From contig CM055104.1 in NCBI GenBank assembly GCA_029204225.1, forward strand, positions 48,492,451 to 48,556,450: 64,000 bases of DNA, written 5' to 3'. This DNA comes from Diphasiastrum complanatum (Eukaryota; Streptophyta; Lycopodiopsida; Lycopodiales; Lycopodiaceae). The notes beneath the pieces were generated by a model. The model was not told the origin of the DNA. It made no database searches and saw nothing but the letters and a program-made list of their open reading frames with translations. The translations under genes and the position numbers were made by a program. Below are positions 60,101 to 64,000 of this stretch, in pieces. Every line of letters begins with the position of its first letter. Within the stretch, counting starts at the first letter, position 1.

Positions 60101-63100
60101 CACCCTCCTATAATGAAAATGTGGAAAAAAACATATATGTACACTATGTTATAAACTTAGCACTCGATCTTAAGTTTAAAGCTTTGCAAGAGGTTTCAAA
60201 CTTGTCTTTTGGAAGTGCCTTTGTAAATGCATCTGTAATATTATCTGTAGGACAATATTCGAGATCAATATCTCCTTCATGAAGTCTCTCTTTAACAAAG
60301 TGATAGTGTATCGATAAAAATGAAGCAAGCCTAAATCTAAAGTATCAAAAACTGAAGCAAGGTCAAATTTTATGATTGCTATTTGCTGCTCATTGTTACC
60401 AGTAATAATAATGTCATCAACGTAGAGAAGAATGAGAATGAGAAATGATGAAGTATGCAATACCTAAAGTGTAGACTGAATTGGGTTGTTCCGGACACAT
60501 TCTAGGTGCTTGTTTCAGGCCATAGAGTGCCTTCTTGAGTAGACACACCTCTTCTTGTCCTTCAACCACAAAACCAGCAGGTTGTTGAAGGTATGCCTCT
60601 TCCCTAAGCTCACCATCTAGGAAAGCAGTCTTGATGTCGAGTTGATGCATATTCCATCCATGATGGGCGGCCAAGGCGGTCACTACTCTCGTAGTAGTCA
60701 TTTGAGCAGTAGGTGCAAAGGTCTCTTTGTAATCAATGCCCTTTTGCAGAGCATAACCTTTGGCAACAAGTCGAGCTTTGCACCGCTCAATGGTACCATT
60801 CGACTTGTATTTGATCTTAAATACACACTTGGTTCCAATAGCTTTCTGACCATGAGGGAGATCAACAAGATCCCAAGTCTTGTTCTTCATGATAGAGTCA
60901 TATTCTTCCTGCATTGTTTCTTCATGTAAGCTGCTCCTGCTGAGCCAAGTGATGTTGAAAAGTTTCTTCATGGAGTGAAGACTTCTCGACAAACATAACA
61001 TCACGACTTACAAGGATTTTTTTTGTAGACATATTATACGACCTGTAACCCTTTCATCTCTATAGCCCACAAAAGTGCATTTAACTCCTTTATCATCAAG
61101 CTTAGCTCTCAACTGTTGCGGAACAAGTGAATAAGCAGTGCATCCAAAGATCCTAAAATGATCTACTTTAGGCTTTGTATCATACCAAGCTTGAAATGGA
61201 GTTTTTACCTTCAAGGCTTTAGTCAGGCTTCTATTGCTAATGTAAGAAGCCATAGTTATCGCTTTAGCCCAAAACTTGTGTGGCAGCCCCTTTGCTTTGA
61301 GCATACATCTCACCATCTCCATCAATGTGCGATTTTTTCTTTTAGCAACACCATTTTGCTGACACGTATACGACACAATCTTTTGATGCTTTATCCCTCT
61401 ACTTTGAAGAAAAGTATTGAACACTGTAGAAATATACTCCCCTCCTCGATCAGTACGTGGCATCTTCAAGGAATGCCCAAATTGATTTTCAACCATTGCA
61501 AGAATTTTTTTGAGATGTTGAAAAACTTCAGATTTCAACTCAATGGATGTAAAGCGAGAAAAATCGTCAATAAAGGTGACAACATAATTACTACCTCCAA
61601 TGGAGTTTGTCCATATTGGACCTACCACACCACTATGAACCAATTGAAACTTCTTTTCAGCCCTCACCAAACCATCTTTTGGAAAAGGTTTCCTTTGAAA
61701 CTTTCCAAGTATGCACCCTTCGCACACATGCCCTTGTAGTTGCTCAAGATTTGGAAAATCAGCAACCATGTCAAATTTTTTCAGCAACTTCAAACTTCCA
61801 AAATTGATATGACCATACCTAGCATGCCAAAGCTCCGCCAACTCTGAAGAATGTGAAGTAGTGGCTAAATGGCATGCTGATGGAACTCTCCTCTCATAGG
61901 TATCCGACTTGAATAAACCACCTCTTGCTGTTCCAAAAGCAATAATCATAAAGAACTTTGAATGATCTTTGATAAGACATTTATCTTCCCTAAATTCGAC
62001 AATCAAGCCTTGCTTAACGATTGTGGGGATAGAAATGAGGTTCTTTTTGATACCTGGAACATTAAGTACGTCCTTGACATACTTTTCCTCACCAATGGAC
62101 AGAATTATAGAGATGGCTCCAACATGTTTGAAAGGGTAAGAGGAGTTGTTTGCACATTGCACCTTGCTTTGATCATCGATATTCTTCAGATTTGTGAATG
62201 CATCTCGTCGATAGCTCATGTGCCTAGTGGCACCACTATCAACGAACCATTCAAGAGGCTGAGGAAATTTGATTTTTGACATAAGTTAGCTGAAAAACAT
62301 ATATTGCTGAAATCTGAATTTTGTTGGCTTAAAGATGAGACACTCCTACAAGCCAAAAAAGCATAATCTTGCTCAACAAGATTGACTTGATGCTCAAACT
62401 GCTGCTCCAAAGTCACCGTGGCAACATTGTTTGCTTCCTTGCTCTTCTCCTTTGCAAGCTTTTTCCTGCAATCTTTAATGAAATGGCCAAACTTGCAACA
62501 ATAATGACATTTCCCTTTCATCTTAGGCTCAGAAACAACATTATTATCCTTATTCTTTTGCTCAACTTTGGAACTAGTAGAAGGGGGTTTATTTACCTTT
62601 CCACTTACCCTTGGCTTTGCCCTTCAAAAAGAATGCTTGTTCGGAGGAATCTCCAGCAGAGAAGTTGTTACACATCTGCTCTTCTTGTAGGAGCAAGCCC
62701 ACAAGCTCATCGAAAAAAATTTTAGATCCTCTCAAGGAGATACTCAATGACGTAACAAAAGTGAGATATGAAGCAGGAAGAAAATTCAAAGTAATGGAAA
62801 CAAAATGAGCATCCTCAATGATCTCATCAATATTCAAAAGCTCCTCTCGAAGATCCTTGATCTTCGTTAAGTGATCCATCAAGAGCTCACCTTCTTGCAT
62901 CTTCATATTAGAGTTGGTTTCTCAAAGAAGAACCTTTGCTGCATTTTTGACTTGGAACATCTTGAAAAGAGTTCCCAAGCACTCTTCGAGGTCTTGCAAG
63001 ATCTAATGTGGGGCAAGATAGATCTTTTGTCCGACAATGCAATAACGGAGTGGGCTTGAGCATCCCTCCTATCCCATTTCTTTTGATCATCTGAAGGTGC

Positions 63101-64000
63101 TGTTGTAGCTGAGGATGCACTCGGCCTTCCAGGAGTAACAGGAGCAATATCTGCAGGCCTTTCATCTTCACCATTGACAACCTCCCACAAGCCTTTAGCT
63201 ATGAGTAGGTTCTTGATCATGTAACTCCATAAGGAGTAGTTGGATCCATCCAACCTATCTTCATTGAATAGAGCTCCAAGAGATTCAGATTCTTTTGCCA
63301 TTTGCACAGAATAAAAATCAGCCTTTAGTAGATCTAGAAAACAGCTTCAAATCTGGAAAAATGAGGATTTGAACTTTCCAACAACTGAATCTATTTCAAA
63401 AAGGCAGCAAACATGAAGCTGATTATGAGCATAATGTAAAAGGCTTAAAAATCACAAAAAAATCAGCATGCTGCAAAATGGGTTAGCTTCCATCAAAGCC
63501 TCCACCGAAACCTTAATTTTCAGCATGAAAGTGTGCCTCATAGGCTCATACACACATAGATGGCTGTAGGGTAGCACCCTCTTGCAAGCTACCAAAACTA
63601 GCAAACCTTAGTGGCTATTTATAGTGGACAAACCCTACCTCCTTTTATATTGATTTGGAGAAAAAGTGAAATTCAAAAATTAGGGCCAAAAATAGAAAAC
63701 CATGTAAAATAGTATTTCTAGGACCACCATGTGTAATATAAACTACGTGTAGACTAGTACTGCTGGAAGTAGAGAATTATGGACTATAATGCATGTCCAT
63801 AACAGTTACTCCTTGGTCTTGAAGGCCGTTGCAGTACATGCACTCCCAATCAACACTCGAATGTGATAAATCAGCGATTTCCCTGCAGATATTTGGAAAT
63901 ACTAGGGCGGTAGCAAAACCTCAACTTTCACCTCCAAGAGTAGTAAAAAACAGCCCCAAATTGGATAAATTCTGCAATGAGATCTGAAAATTTGCGGAAG
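59760..64000 (-). mobile_element. Ty1-copia element, minus strand, runs off the window
   Basis: 3' LTR at 59760-60100, then right to left on the minus strand from about 63.3 kb: gag (LLIAKGLWEVVNGE, as in the 50.4 kb relic), zinc knuckle (about 62.5 kb), protease (62.24 kb, DSGATRHMS), integrase (about 61.85-61.1 kb), reverse transcriptase (61.0-60.5 kb) and a short stretch beyond to about 60.2 kb. The untranslated leader reaches the window end, and the primer-binding site and 5' LTR lie outside. Same family as the 49.6 kb relic. It is broken, with a few breaks, but better kept than its relatives. Confidence 0.87.

Noticed and set aside
1-64000. A novel prokaryote-like defence or other gene system
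   Set aside because: The window is plant nuclear DNA with one host gene and transposons; nothing resembling such a system was found.

Overview
This is nuclear DNA of a land plant, most likely a seed plant with a large, repeat-swollen genome. The one host gene I recognise is the nucleoporin NUP155 on the + strand. Its first five coding exons lie at 7029-7193, 8404-8573, 22355-22481, 41517-41779 and 43187-44888. Every junction has GT..AG and the reading frame carries through all of them, giving 809 codons of a protein that is about 1,450-1,500 residues long in other plants. The rest of the gene lies beyond the window. Introns 2, 3 and 5 are 13.8 kb, 19.0 kb and more than 19.1 kb, and almost all of that length is transposable elements. 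Introns this long fit a gymnosperm or a large-genome early-branching angiosperm or magnoliid, but I cannot choose between them from sequence alone.

Layout. 1-2.8 kb: a decayed protein-like tract followed by an LTR-like block. 2.8-6.4 kb: gene-poor, with one tRNA-derived SINE. 6.48-7.03 kb: NUP155 promoter and leader, holding a 200-bp hAT-type MITE, a TATA box, a G-box inside an inverted repeat, a GA repeat and a 46-codon upstream ORF. Intron 1: a 58-bp hAT relic. Intron 2: a minus-strand Ty1-copia relic, then a Ty3-gypsy relic split by a young Ty1-copia element with almost identical LTRs. Intron 3: an array of three ~1.8-kb tandem repeats (one with a SINE whose empty site is preserved in the next repeat), a minus-strand copia element with a triplicated primer-binding site, then a 5.2-kb hAT DNA transposon with both termini and its 8-bp target duplication. 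Intron 4 is short and clean. Intron 5: an unidentified Arg/Glu-rich coding relic split by a copia element, a second related copia relic, two gypsy relics in opposite orientation, and a third related copia element in minus orientation running to the window end.

How it works together. NUP155 is the only plausible active host gene. The other protein-coding matter is transposon-derived and mostly decayed. The nesting gives a relative history: gypsy before the young copia, the tandem array before its copia insertion, and the coding relic before the copia that splits it. I saw no rRNA, tRNA, CRISPR or bacterial-type system. The most distinctive items are the complete-ended hAT family with palindromic subterminal repeats and its miniature relative in intron 1, the short SINE family with a dated empty site, and the triplicated primer-binding site.
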